Shown one piece after another: positions 17,255 through 24,450 of a stretch of DNA of 64,000 nucleotides (positions within the stretch are counted from its first letter, which is position 1; each line of letters begins with the position of its first letter). The stretch covers positions 1,856,457-1,920,456 of the forward strand of contig NZ_JAFLNM010000001.1 of assembly GCF_017313275.1 (NCBI RefSeq), read 5' to 3'. Origin of the DNA: Flagellimonas profundi (GTDB taxonomy: Bacteria; Bacteroidota; Bacteroidia; Flavobacteriales; Flavobacteriaceae). The notes beneath the pieces were generated by a model. The model was not told the origin of the DNA and searched no databases. It worked only from the letters and a program-made list of their open reading frames with translations. The position numbers were made by a program, and so were the translations under genes.

Positions 17255-17443
17255 ATGTTCAGCACAGGACAGATAATTTTTGCAGCCTTATTTTTTGTTG
17301 CCTTTGTGGTAATCATCACATTATCGTACAGAAAGGATAAAAAACTACACAAGAAAAACTATAAGGGTGTTATTTGGATTCTGATTTCATTCATAGCTTT
17401 TGTAATTATCCTGTTCATAATTAAATACTTCCTCAAAAATTAA
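17255..17443 (+). CDS. Small two-helix membrane protein
   Basis: 62 residues with two hydrophobic helices (about 5-23 and 40-58) joined by a strongly basic loop (YRKDKKLHKKNYK). The basic loop should face the cytoplasm. Preceded by a TAGCTTTG promoter element. Many Flavobacteriaceae carry similar unnamed small proteins. Function unknown. Confidence 0.6.
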   Translation: MFSTGQIIFAALFFVAFVVIITLSYRKDKKLHKKNYKGVIWILISFIAFVIILFIIKYFLKN

Positions 17444-17524
17444 CGGTTAAATTGCCGTTACCACAAAAATCTCTCTTTTCACAACAATAGCAGGGCCTAG
17501 ATTTCGTTCTTATAGGAAAACCCG

Positions 17525-17532
17525 TACTTTTG
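17525..17532 (+). promoter_or_regulatory. -7 promoter element TACTTTTG
   Basis: Exact TAnnTTTG match ending 29 bp before the ATG at 17561; a -33 TTG is not obvious. Could drive the small ORF and crcB. Confidence 0.4.
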
Positions 17533-17560
17533 TTCAACAATACTTAAGCACCTAACCTAA

Positions 17561-17740
17561 ATGACTGTATTTTTTAGTATACTTTCTGTATTGCTTGCCT
17601 TGAATGCCATTCTGTTGATTTTCAGCGTTAACGGAGCCAAGGAAAGATTCACTAAACCGATCCAACGGATCTCTGAGACCTCAACCACCAAACTTTTTCC
17701 CCGCGAGGCAGTAGAAACCGAATATAAGGAAGCGGTATAG
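17561..17740 (+). CDS. Small single-pass membrane protein upstream of crcB
   Basis: 59-residue ORF with an ATG start. An N-terminal hydrophobic helix (FFSILSVLLALNAILLIF) is followed by a hydrophilic tail with several Ser/Thr (RISETSTTKLFPRE) and an acidic end. Its stop lies 16 bp before the crcB ATG and a TAnnTTTG element precedes it, so the two may be one transcript. The codon usage looks like real coding sequence. Not a named family to my knowledge. Confidence 0.55.
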   Translation: MTVFFSILSVLLALNAILLIFSVNGAKERFTKPIQRISETSTTKLFPREAVETEYKEAV

Positions 17741-17756
17741 TTTGTACCTTTAGGCC

Positions 17757-18128
17757 ATGAAACAGGCCTTACTTGTCTTTTTTGGAGGGGGATTTGGAAG
17801 CGTTCTTCGCTATTTGATTTCCAAACCGCTCAACCCTCTTTTTCATAATTTCTTTTTTGGGACCTTTTTGGTCAATATGTTAGGTTGTCTATTAATCGGT
17901 CTATTTTTAGGGCTTTCCGCTAAAGGAAATATACTCACCTATAATAATACGCTGTTCTTGGCGACAGGATTTTGTGGTGGATTTACTACGTTTTCCGCAT
18001 TTGCTTTTGAGAAACATTCTTTTATTAAAAATGGCGATCTTCTCAATTTGGCCATTTATATGTTTTCCAGTATCGGTGTCGGCGTTTTGGCTGTGGTTTT
18101 AGGATTATGGATCGCCAAAAATATTTAG
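17757..18128 (+). CDS. crcB: Fluoride channel CrcB/FluC
   Basis: 123 residues with four TM helices. Family motifs are present: GGGFGSVLRYLIS near the N-terminus, GTFLVNMLGCLLIG with the pore Asn, and the GFCGGFTTFSAFAFE segment holding the Phe-box residues and the central Na+ site. Dual-topology dimer that exports F-. No fluoride riboswitch was recognised upstream; the space is filled by the small ORF. Confidence 0.95.
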   Translation: MKQALLVFFGGGFGSVLRYLISKPLNPLFHNFFFGTFLVNMLGCLLIGLFLGLSAKGNILTYNNTLFLATGFCGGFTTFSAFAFEKHSFIKNGDLLNLAIYMFSSIGVGVLAVVLGLWIAKNI

Positions 18129-18279
18129 CCGTTACAAATTGCGTTTTTATAGTTAATATTTGTTAAAAACTGAACATTCCTCATGTTTTAAAGATACTTT
18201 CTTGAAAAATATCACGGTAAATGACCTAAATACTAAGATTAAATCAACAAAAAAACAACAAAGGTTAACCTAAAATCAG

Positions 18280-18322
18280 ATACCCCTAAAATTTAAGGGG
18301 TATTTTTCTTATACCCATAAAA
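18280..18322 (+). promoter_or_regulatory. Candidate operator region of the PII-amtB operon
   Basis: Contains an inverted repeat atacccct (18280-18287) / aggggtat (18296-18303) and, just after it, atacccataaaa (18311-18322). A similar arrangement (ggggtaa ... ttacccc with acccccataaaa) lies upstream of the type II glutamine synthetase at 45011-45059. A shared nitrogen regulator is an inference. Confidence 0.4.
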
Positions 18323-18344
18323 ATTACCGAACTACCCTCCCATT

Positions 18345-18377
18345 TTGAATAGTCTCGATTGAATTCCTATATATTTG
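18345..18377 (+). promoter_or_regulatory. PII-amtB promoter
   Basis: TTG at 18345-18347, a 22-nt spacer and TATATTTG at 18370-18377. The -7 match is exact and the spacer is one base over the usual range. The ATG follows 23 bp later. Confidence 0.5.
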
Positions 18378-18400
18378 GCTCATCAATTAACTACTTAATT

Positions 18401-18739
18401 ATGAAAAAAGTCGAGGCAATTATCAGAAAATCCAAATTTGATGAGGTGAAGAAAGCCCTGCATCAAATTGAGGTGAACTTCTTTAGTTACTGGGATGTAA
18501 CTGGAGTTGGAAATGAGAAACAAGGACATGTGTATCGTGGTATCTCCTATAGTACAAGCGATATACAGCGAAGGTATTTGGTTATCGTGGTTAGCGATGA
18601 CTTTCTGGAAAAAACCGTGAATGTTTTACTGGACACTGCAGGAACAGGTAACGTAGGTGATGGAAAAATTTTCGTCTCCGATGTGATCGAAGCCTACAGG
18701 ATCAGGACAAAGGAAAGCGGAAGCGCCGGAATCAACTAA
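18401..18739 (+). CDS. P-II family nitrogen regulatory protein
   Basis: 112 residues from the ATG at 18401, which begins the usual MKKVEAIIRKSKFDEVKKAL; the earlier start at 18359 lies in the promoter. Trimeric signal protein binding ATP/ADP and 2-oxoglutarate and blocking AmtB when nitrogen is sufficient. The T-loop (QGHVYRGISYSTSDIQRR) keeps the Tyr51-equivalent in YRGISY but differs from the proteobacterial loop. The C-terminal VGDGKIFVSDVIEAYRIRTKE signature is intact. First gene of the operon with amtB 33 bp downstream. Confidence 0.95.
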   Translation: MKKVEAIIRKSKFDEVKKALHQIEVNFFSYWDVTGVGNEKQGHVYRGISYSTSDIQRRYLVIVVSDDFLEKTVNVLLDTAGTGNVGDGKIFVSDVIEAYRIRTKESGSAGIN

Positions 18740-18772
18740 CATTAATAGCCAAAAAACTTAAAAACTTAGATT

Positions 18773-20053
18773 ATGATTGTACAAGAACAAGAAGCGATAG
18801 ATAAAGCCGTTGAAGCCATTGCTGGCGACATGGGCGCATTGTGGATTACGCTGGCAGCCATTTTGGTGTTTTTTATGCAGGCAGGATTTACCCTATTGGA
18901 GATAGGTTTTACCCGCAGTAAGAACAGCGGTAATATAATTATGAAAAACGTAATGGACCTAGCCGTTGGTTCGGTTATGTTCTGGGCAGTAGGTTATGCC
19001 ATTATGTATGGTAGTGACCTCGTAGGTGGCGGATTTTTTAGATCCAGTCCATCCGATCAGGGATATTTCTTTTTTAGTGCTGATGATTGGTACAACCTGT
19101 TCTTCCAAACAGTGTTCTGTGCCACAGCTGCAACCATTGTATCGGGAGCGATTGCTGGAAGAACCAAATTCTCAACTTATTTGATTTTCTCCGCTATCCT
19201 TACCACACTGATTTATCCTATTTCAGGTAGCTGGTACTGGCCATTTGATGATGATGCATGGTTGAACACCGCAGGGTTTGTGGATTTTGCAGGTTCATCC
19301 GTAGTGCATGCCGTAGGTGGTGCTGCTGCGTTGGTAGCTGCCATTTTGGTCGGACCAAGGATTGGCAAATACGTAGACGGAAAAGCTCAAGCCATTCCAG
19401 GACACAACATGGCCTTTGGTGCACTGGGGGTGTTCATCCTTTGGTTGGGATGGTTCGGATTTAACGGTGGTTCCCAATTGGCTTGGGGCGGTGACGACAC
19501 CATCGGAGCCACTAGTGTTATCGTAAATACAAATCTAGCTGCCGCAATTGGCGCCATTGCAGCCCTGTTCTTTACATGGGCCAGATATGGTAAAGCTGAT
19601 ATCTCCATGACCTTGAACGGTGCATTGGCAGGTTTGGTAGGTATTACCGCTGGATGTGGTTCCGTAAATGCTTGGGGAGCCCTTGCCATTGGTTTGGTGT
19701 GTGGAATTGTAGTGGTACTATCCATCGAATTTATTGATAAGAAACTTAAGATTGACGATCCAGTAGGAGCCATTTCCGTTCACGGAGTATGCGGATTCCT
19801 AGGAACGGTATTGATCGGCCTATTTGCATTGGATGGCGGATTGTTCTATGGTGGTAGTGGAAAACTACTTTGGGTTCAGACCTATGGGTCTTTGGCCTAT
19901 ATTGTTTGGGCAGCTGTTGCCTCCTTTGTAGTACTCTTTATTTTGAAGAAAACTATCGGACTTCGTGTATCGGAGCAAGAGGAAGTTGATGGATTGGACA
20001 TGCACGAACATGGTGTCGAAGCTTATCCAGAGCATATTTCACAAGACAAATAG
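18773..20053 (+). CDS. amtB: Ammonium transporter AmtB
   Basis: 426 residues, eleven predicted TM helices. The Amt signature is visible in DFAGSSVVHAVGGAAALVAA (first pore His), with the second pore His in ISVHGVCGFLGT, and the phenylalanine gate region earlier. The cytoplasmic tail after the last helix is short and acidic/His-containing (LDMHEHGVEAYPEHISQ). Imports NH3/NH4+ and is gated by the PII protein encoded just upstream. Confidence 0.96.
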   Translation: MIVQEQEAIDKAVEAIAGDMGALWITLAAILVFFMQAGFTLLEIGFTRSKNSGNIIMKNVMDLAVGSVMFWAVGYAIMYGSDLVGGGFFRSSPSDQGYFFFSADDWYNLFFQTVFCATAATIVSGAIAGRTKFSTYLIFSAILTTLIYPISGSWYWPFDDDAWLNTAGFVDFAGSSVVHAVGGAAALVAAILVGPRIGKYVDGKAQAIPGHNMAFGALGVFILWLGWFGFNGGSQLAWGGDDTIGATSVIVNTNLAAAIGAIAALFFTWARYGKADISMTLNGALAGLVGITAGCGSVNAWGALAIGLVCGIVVVLSIEFIDKKLKIDDPVGAISVHGVCGFLGTVLIGLFALDGGLFYGGSGKLLWVQTYGSLAYIVWAAVASFVVLFILKKTIGLRVSEQEEVDGLDMHEHGVEAYPEHISQDK

Positions 20054-20085
20054 TTTCAAACTCACAAAAAGATTGATAAAAAGGA

Positions 20086-20113
20086 AACGGAGCGTTCTGC
20101 CAAACGCTCCGTT
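20086..20113 (+). terminator. Hairpin between amtB and the porin gene
   Basis: Perfect 11-bp stem aacggagcgtt / aacgctccgtt with a 6-nt loop, 32 bp behind the amtB stop. There is no T run, so it is more likely a partial terminator or mRNA-stabilising hairpin that sets the amtB:porin ratio than a full stop. Confidence 0.5.
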
Positions 20114-20191
20114 AGATAACCTTCTCAATCAAACTCACAATTATACAACTAACTGTCCTTCGCTAAAAGGACAACTTAAACTGATTATGAT

Positions 20192-21229
20192 ATGAAAACG
20201 ATTATAAATACAAATTTCGGAAAAATTTTGGCCATTGCCATCATTTCAATGGTAACATTTTCGGCCTCAGCACAAGAGGAAGAAGCATCTAAGTTTAGCT
20301 TAAGTGGATCTGTTGATGCCTATTACAGAACAACTTTCCACGATGCCGGGGAATCCACCACTGCCTCCTTTACTTCCTTTGCGAACCAAACTGGTTTTGC
20401 TTTGGGTATGGCCAACCTCGTAGGCACCTATGACATGGGGGATACAGGTGTTGTTGTTGACTTGGTTTTTGGACCTAGGGGTACCGAGGCCACTTTTAAC
20501 AACGATGTTCTTAACGGTATCATCAACCAGGCCTATGTATATTGGAATGTTTCCGAGAGCACAACATTGACCATGGGGCGTTTCAACACCTTTTTAGGGT
20601 ATGAAGTAATTGCTCCACAGGCCAACTTCAACTATAGTGTTTCTTACCTATTTTCCAATGGACCATTTTCACACTTGGGTGTAAAGGCGGATTTTGCACT
20701 GTCCGATGATGTTAGCTTAATGCTTGCTGTGATGAATCCATGGGATACCAACGACATCAGTGATTCTGGCGAATATTCCTTGGGTGGTCAACTAGGTGCT
20801 TACGGTCAATTCTTGAACCTTTACTACGATAGCGGCAAAAGTGGTGGTCTTGGTTTTGAAATTGATTACACTGGAGGATTTGATCTTACTGAAGATTTCT
20901 TCTTTGGAATCAATGCAGCGTACAATGACAACTCAGAAACAGGAACTGGTTTCTATGGTGCGGCCATCTATCCACAATTAACAACATCCGATAGCTTTGC
21001 AATTGGACTTCGTGGAGAATACATGACGTTCACTGACGATGCCGTTGATGATGATTCCCCTGTTCTTGGGCTAACATTGACCGGTAGCTTTACAAAAGAC
21101 AACCTTATTATAAAACCAGAGGTACGTTTGGATACTTGGGGGAACGATATAGAGCCTTATGTAGATAGTGACGGAGCTTTCACAAGCAACCAGTCCTCTT
21201 TCTTGATCGCTGCTATTTACTCCTTCTAA
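20192..21229 (+). CDS. Outer-membrane porin-like beta-barrel of the ammonium operon
   Basis: 345 residues. Cleavable signal peptide ending FSASAQ, then a beta-barrel with alternating strands, a YWNVSESTTLTMGRFNTFLGYEV segment typical of the putative OMP/porin families of Bacteroidota, and a C-terminal aromatic residue (AAIYSF), the usual barrel-insertion signal. Following PII and amtB in the same direction, it probably lets ammonium or small nitrogen compounds across the outer membrane (inference). A 7-bp inverted repeat (tgtcctt/aaggaca) sits just before the gene. Strong terminator follows. Confidence 0.8.
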   Translation: MKTIINTNFGKILAIAIISMVTFSASAQEEEASKFSLSGSVDAYYRTTFHDAGESTTASFTSFANQTGFALGMANLVGTYDMGDTGVVVDLVFGPRGTEATFNNDVLNGIINQAYVYWNVSESTTLTMGRFNTFLGYEVIAPQANFNYSVSYLFSNGPFSHLGVKADFALSDDVSLMLAVMNPWDTNDISDSGEYSLGGQLGAYGQFLNLYYDSGKSGGLGFEIDYTGGFDLTEDFFFGINAAYNDNSETGTGFYGAAIYPQLTTSDSFAIGLRGEYMTFTDDAVDDDSPVLGLTLTGSFTKDNLIIKPEVRLDTWGNDIEPYVDSDGAFTSNQSSFLIAAIYSF

Positions 21230-21249
21230 GAATAGATAGATATGACGTG

Positions 21250-21285
21250 AAAAAGCCTTACTCCATTAGGAATAAGGCTTTTTTT
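21250..21285. terminator. Bidirectional terminator
   Basis: Stem aaaaagcctta / taaggcttttt (11 bp) with a 12-nt loop and T run on the plus strand, A run on the other side. Serves the porin gene and the converging DUF1684 gene. Confidence 0.8.
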
Positions 21286-21922
21286 AGTCCTTGTTAAAAT
21301 TTTTCACTCCTGCTCTCACATTAGTTCTCAAATAGTTTTGCCTTGGCACTAGAGGGCAGGAGTACTTTTTATTATACACACAGTAAGGATTATAGGCTTT
21401 GTTAAAATCTATCACCAAAGTATCTCCTTTGGGAATGGTCAAATCAATGTACCTTCCCCCACCATAAGTTTCTTCCCCATTGGTATTGTCCAAAAAAGGC
21501 AAAAACAGATAATCTTCATACTCTTCATCATCCATCAAACCCAAACTTTGGTATACCTCCAATTGATGCTCTGCACCATTTAGTGTAAAGTGTGCGATTC
21601 CGTAAACAACCTCCTGGGTTTGTCTATCCGTTGTTGTTGGCATAAGGAAAGGTTCCGCATCGGGAGTGCGCTCAAAACGTGCTTTTACAATATAAGTGGT
21701 GTCGGGTTCAAAAAAATCAAGACCATCAAAGTCTTTACGGTATTTATCCGGTAACGGAGAAGAATCAGGATCTTTAAAACTTTCATTTTGCTCCTTCTGA
21801 TATTCGAGGATATCCGCAATCAAATCGGATGTGGAAGTTACTGTTTCTTCGTCGTCGTGGTACTTTTTACCTTGTCCGCAGGACATTAAAAAAACTATCG
21901 AAAGTAAGACTGCATATTTCAT
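21284..21922 (-). CDS. DUF1684 domain lipoprotein
   Basis: 212 residues. Lipoprotein signal ending FLMSC (Cys15). The C-terminal DUF1684 core is recognised from GGRYIDLTIPKGDTLVIDFNKAYNPYCVYN and the following YSCPLVPRQNYL, with the two conserved cysteines. Some DUF1684 proteins have been discussed with flavin-reductase-like split barrels, but function is unproven. Acidic linker after the lipidation site. Monocistronic. Confidence 0.9.
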   Translation of the reverse strand: MKYAVLLSIVFLMSCGQGKKYHDDEETVTSTSDLIADILEYQKEQNESFKDPDSSPLPDKYRKDFDGLDFFEPDTTYIVKARFERTPDAEPFLMPTTTDRQTQEVVYGIAHFTLNGAEHQLEVYQSLGLMDDEEYEDYLFLPFLDNTNGEETYGGGRYIDLTIPKGDTLVIDFNKAYNPYCVYNKKYSCPLVPRQNYLRTNVRAGVKNFNKD

Positions 21923-21978
21923 TCAGAAGATATTTATGCAAAAGTACAGCTTAAACTCGGAAGGCTTCAAATTTTGAG

Positions 21979-23406
21979 CTATGGTCGGTTTTCCTCAACT
22001 TCGATATCATACCGAGCATCTTCCAAATATTTTGAGACAAGTTGGTTGAATTCGGGTGTAATACGAAACAAAGCGGTATTTTCCAGGCTATAGAGTTTTT
22101 CCTTATCCTTAAAACCTTTTTTCAACAACTCTTCCAAATAGAACAGTGAGGTACCAAAATCATCGTTCTTGGCACTTAGAGAAATGATCTTAAAGTAGAA
22201 ATCGAAATTATCGGGCTCCAAAATAGTTTTTAACATATATAAAAATGCCAAAGCATCTTCATCCACCACAGCTTCAGACGAAATAATTTCAATATTATCC
22301 TCCGCCAAGGCGTTCACAAAACCCAACAATCGATGTCCCATTTGTTTTTCGAATAGTTTTGAGCCTGAGATGAACTTATGTATCTCTCCCATTTGAAAGT
22401 TCCACCATCCTAAATTATTGAAATTATGGGTGTAGAGATCATCTTCCATATAGTATTGGTAATCTTCCTTAAGCATTGATTCCTTTAAAAAAGCAGCATT
22501 TTCCGCCCTTTTCATCAACTTGAAGTCCTTGTTTCTTCTTAGGTCTTTTTGCACCGATCTAAGGGAGTCCATATTTTTAAAAGCTCCGTAAATGGACATC
22601 ATTTCGGTCATATACTGCTCAGCCCACAATAAATCACCTATACTTTTTAATTGATTTACCTTCTCCAAATCCTTTATATAGGCTTGCTCCACATAGGCAG
22701 AATCCATGGAAATCCATTTTCTGCCCATCGCATCCAAAGTAAAGAGTTGCATCCCTTTTTCTATATAAGAAACCCCTGGCCATTGTCCATCACCATCAAA
22801 AAGTAACATTTGATTGGGAAACTTATACTTGTCCAACAATTTGGTATCAGTGAGCATAAAGGGATAACTAAAATTCTCTTTACTAACAATACCAACAAAA
22901 TGAAAAGAATCCTTGATATTGATAATTTCCCTATTGGCCAAAGATGCACCAATCGACATGGCACCGCTCACATTGTTAATAAGAACAGGGACCAAACTTG
23001 CAAATTGCCCTCCAGATGCTGCTCCTGCAGCATAAATTCGATTTGCCTTTATGGGCAACATACCGACAATTTCTTGGATCACCCGACTTGTGACCACCAT
23101 GTTCTTGGACAACGAAATACTATCGACCAATTTAGGAGCAGCCAAAACATATCCTTCTTTTTCGGCGGCCAACACAAACATGGAAAGTGCTTTTTCGTCC
23201 TCTCCCTCATTATCTATCACCATAAGTAACGGCCATTCCTTATCCATGGAGAATTCTTTGGGAAGATATATGGAGTAATTACTGTTGGTAGAATCTTTGA
23301 CCGAGATATTTTCAAGAATCTCTCCTTTTTTCAATACCATTAGTTGCGAAAAGACAGAAATTGCACAAAAAAAAGTCAGAAAGGTTAGCAAGTATGTTTT
23401 TTTCAT
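21979..23406 (-). CDS. Secreted alpha/beta-hydrolase-like protein
   Basis: 475 residues from the ATG at 23406 (the earlier one at 23454 lies before the signal peptide). Signal peptide YLLTFLTFFCAISVFSQ. The N-terminal half looks like a polyhydroxybutyrate-depolymerase/esterase-type alpha/beta hydrolase: IYLPKEFSMDKEWPLLMVIDNEG, then RIYAAGAASGGQFASLVP where the nucleophile elbow reads A-A-S-G-G (Ser central, first Gly replaced). The C-terminal half is helical, perhaps TPR-like (LEELLKKGFKDKEKLYSLENTALFRITPEF). Whether it is still an active hydrolase is unclear because the catalytic Asp and His are not obvious. Confidence 0.6.
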   Translation of the reverse strand: MKKTYLLTFLTFFCAISVFSQLMVLKKGEILENISVKDSTNSNYSIYLPKEFSMDKEWPLLMVIDNEGEDEKALSMFVLAAEKEGYVLAAPKLVDSISLSKNMVVTSRVIQEIVGMLPIKANRIYAAGAASGGQFASLVPVLINNVSGAMSIGASLANREIINIKDSFHFVGIVSKENFSYPFMLTDTKLLDKYKFPNQMLLFDGDGQWPGVSYIEKGMQLFTLDAMGRKWISMDSAYVEQAYIKDLEKVNQLKSIGDLLWAEQYMTEMMSIYGAFKNMDSLRSVQKDLRRNKDFKLMKRAENAAFLKESMLKEDYQYYMEDDLYTHNFNNLGWWNFQMGEIHKFISGSKLFEKQMGHRLLGFVNALAEDNIEIISSEAVVDEDALAFLYMLKTILEPDNFDFYFKIISLSAKNDDFGTSLFYLEELLKKGFKDKEKLYSLENTALFRITPEFNQLVSKYLEDARYDIEVEENRP

Positions 23407-23467
23407 AATTCTAAGTTCACAAAAATCCAGCCAAAGTCTGTTCCAAATAATCAACTTAACAAGAAAG

Positions 23468-23920
23468 TTATTTACTCACCTTACTTTTTTTGATGGGCGA
23501 GTTAGCTACAACATTGGACAATACAATGTGCGTCCTACATTCTCCATAAACGATAAGTTCATCAATAAATTTTTCTAAATGTGATTGATCTCTGAGCACT
23601 ACTTCCATAATAATGTTTTCATTACCCGTTATTCGATAACAATTGACCACCTCCTGAAAGGTTTTTACCTTATCCAAAAAAGGCTTCAACTTTCCCATAA
23701 AAGCCCGCAACATAATTATGGCCTTAAGCTGATAACCAGCTTCAACATAAGAAATATTGGCCCCATAACGCTCAATAATCCCAAGGTCTTCCATCTTTTT
23801 CACGCGCTCCGCCACAGCGGGTGGTGTCAAGCCGATTTTCCTCCCAATATGGGCGAATGATTCCCTCGCATTTTGCTGCAAATGGTTCAATATTTGCCAA
23901 TTCAAGTCATCTATCTTCAT
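23468..23920 (-). CDS. Lrp/AsnC family transcriptional regulator
   Basis: 150 residues. N-terminal winged helix-turn-helix (DLNWQILNHLQQNARESFAHIGRKIGLTPPAVAERVKKMEDLGII) and a C-terminal RAM ligand-binding domain (VNCYRITGNENIIMEVVLRDQSHLEKFID). It senses amino acids or related small molecules in family members. A TACTTTTG element on the minus strand at 23992-23985 precedes it. The divergent neighbour at 24043 is an unknown protein and may be its target (inference). Confidence 0.93.
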   Translation of the reverse strand: MKIDDLNWQILNHLQQNARESFAHIGRKIGLTPPAVAERVKKMEDLGIIERYGANISYVEAGYQLKAIIMLRAFMGKLKPFLDKVKTFQEVVNCYRITGNENIIMEVVLRDQSHLEKFIDELIVYGECRTHIVLSNVVANSPIKKSKVSK

Positions 23921-23972
23921 ATATAAAGAAATATACCACTATTTTTTTGTAATCGAAAGTAAAATCAAATAA

Positions 23973-23992
23973 TAGCTTTGTTAACAAAAGTA
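23973..23992. promoter_or_regulatory. Back-to-back promoter elements of the lrp-like gene and the divergent ORF
   Basis: TAGCTTTG on the plus strand (23973-23980) and TACTTTTG on the minus strand (23992-23985) lie 4 bp apart; both match TAnnTTTG exactly. A TTG at 23947-23949 is 23 bp before the plus-strand element. Confidence 0.45.
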
Positions 23993-24042
23993 AAAAAAAT
24001 TGAATCGTGCTTAATTTTATAAGACAAAATTGCTAGAAAAAC

Positions 24043-24444
24043 ATGGAGAGACATTCTCTTAATTCCCTTGGTGTATACCGTAGATCTTTGGCCCTTCGCG
24101 ACATGAGCGAAGCGGTTGCGGCTTATTTTGCCCAAAACAGAGAGATTTTGTCCCTGCGCAAAATAGATTCTTTCCGAGATGACATTTCCAAATCTTTGTT
24201 GGCAGATGCTGACCTTATAACCAAAGAAGTCGAACAAGCCGCGTTGAGCAATTGTCCATCCGTTCGTATGAGGAGCCTTTCCTACGTAAACATTATGACC
24301 CGTAACATTTTGGCCTATTGCAATGGATTGGAACGCGACGGGGTTAAAGAAAAGGAATACCTGAACCTTCTTAGAAAAGAGATTCGCATATTCCGGGTTT
24401 CCTTTAAAAAATGGAGAAAGTCCTTGATCAACAAGAACGACTAA
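24043..24444 (+). CDS. Unknown helical, basic protein
   Basis: 133 residues, not recognised. Highly helical, no signal peptide or membrane helix, with many Arg/Lys (RRSLALRDMSE, MRSLSYVNIMTRN, RKEIRIFRVSFKKWRKS). Single clear ATG start, own promoter element, and it ends 6 bp before the converging end of icmF. Possibly a small nucleic-acid or membrane-surface binding protein, but nothing proves this. Confidence 0.55.
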   Translation: MERHSLNSLGVYRRSLALRDMSEAVAAYFAQNREILSLRKIDSFRDDISKSLLADADLITKEVEQAALSNCPSVRMRSLSYVNIMTRNILAYCNGLERDGVKEKEYLNLLRKEIRIFRVSFKKWRKSLINKND

Positions 24445-24450
24445 TTTCCC

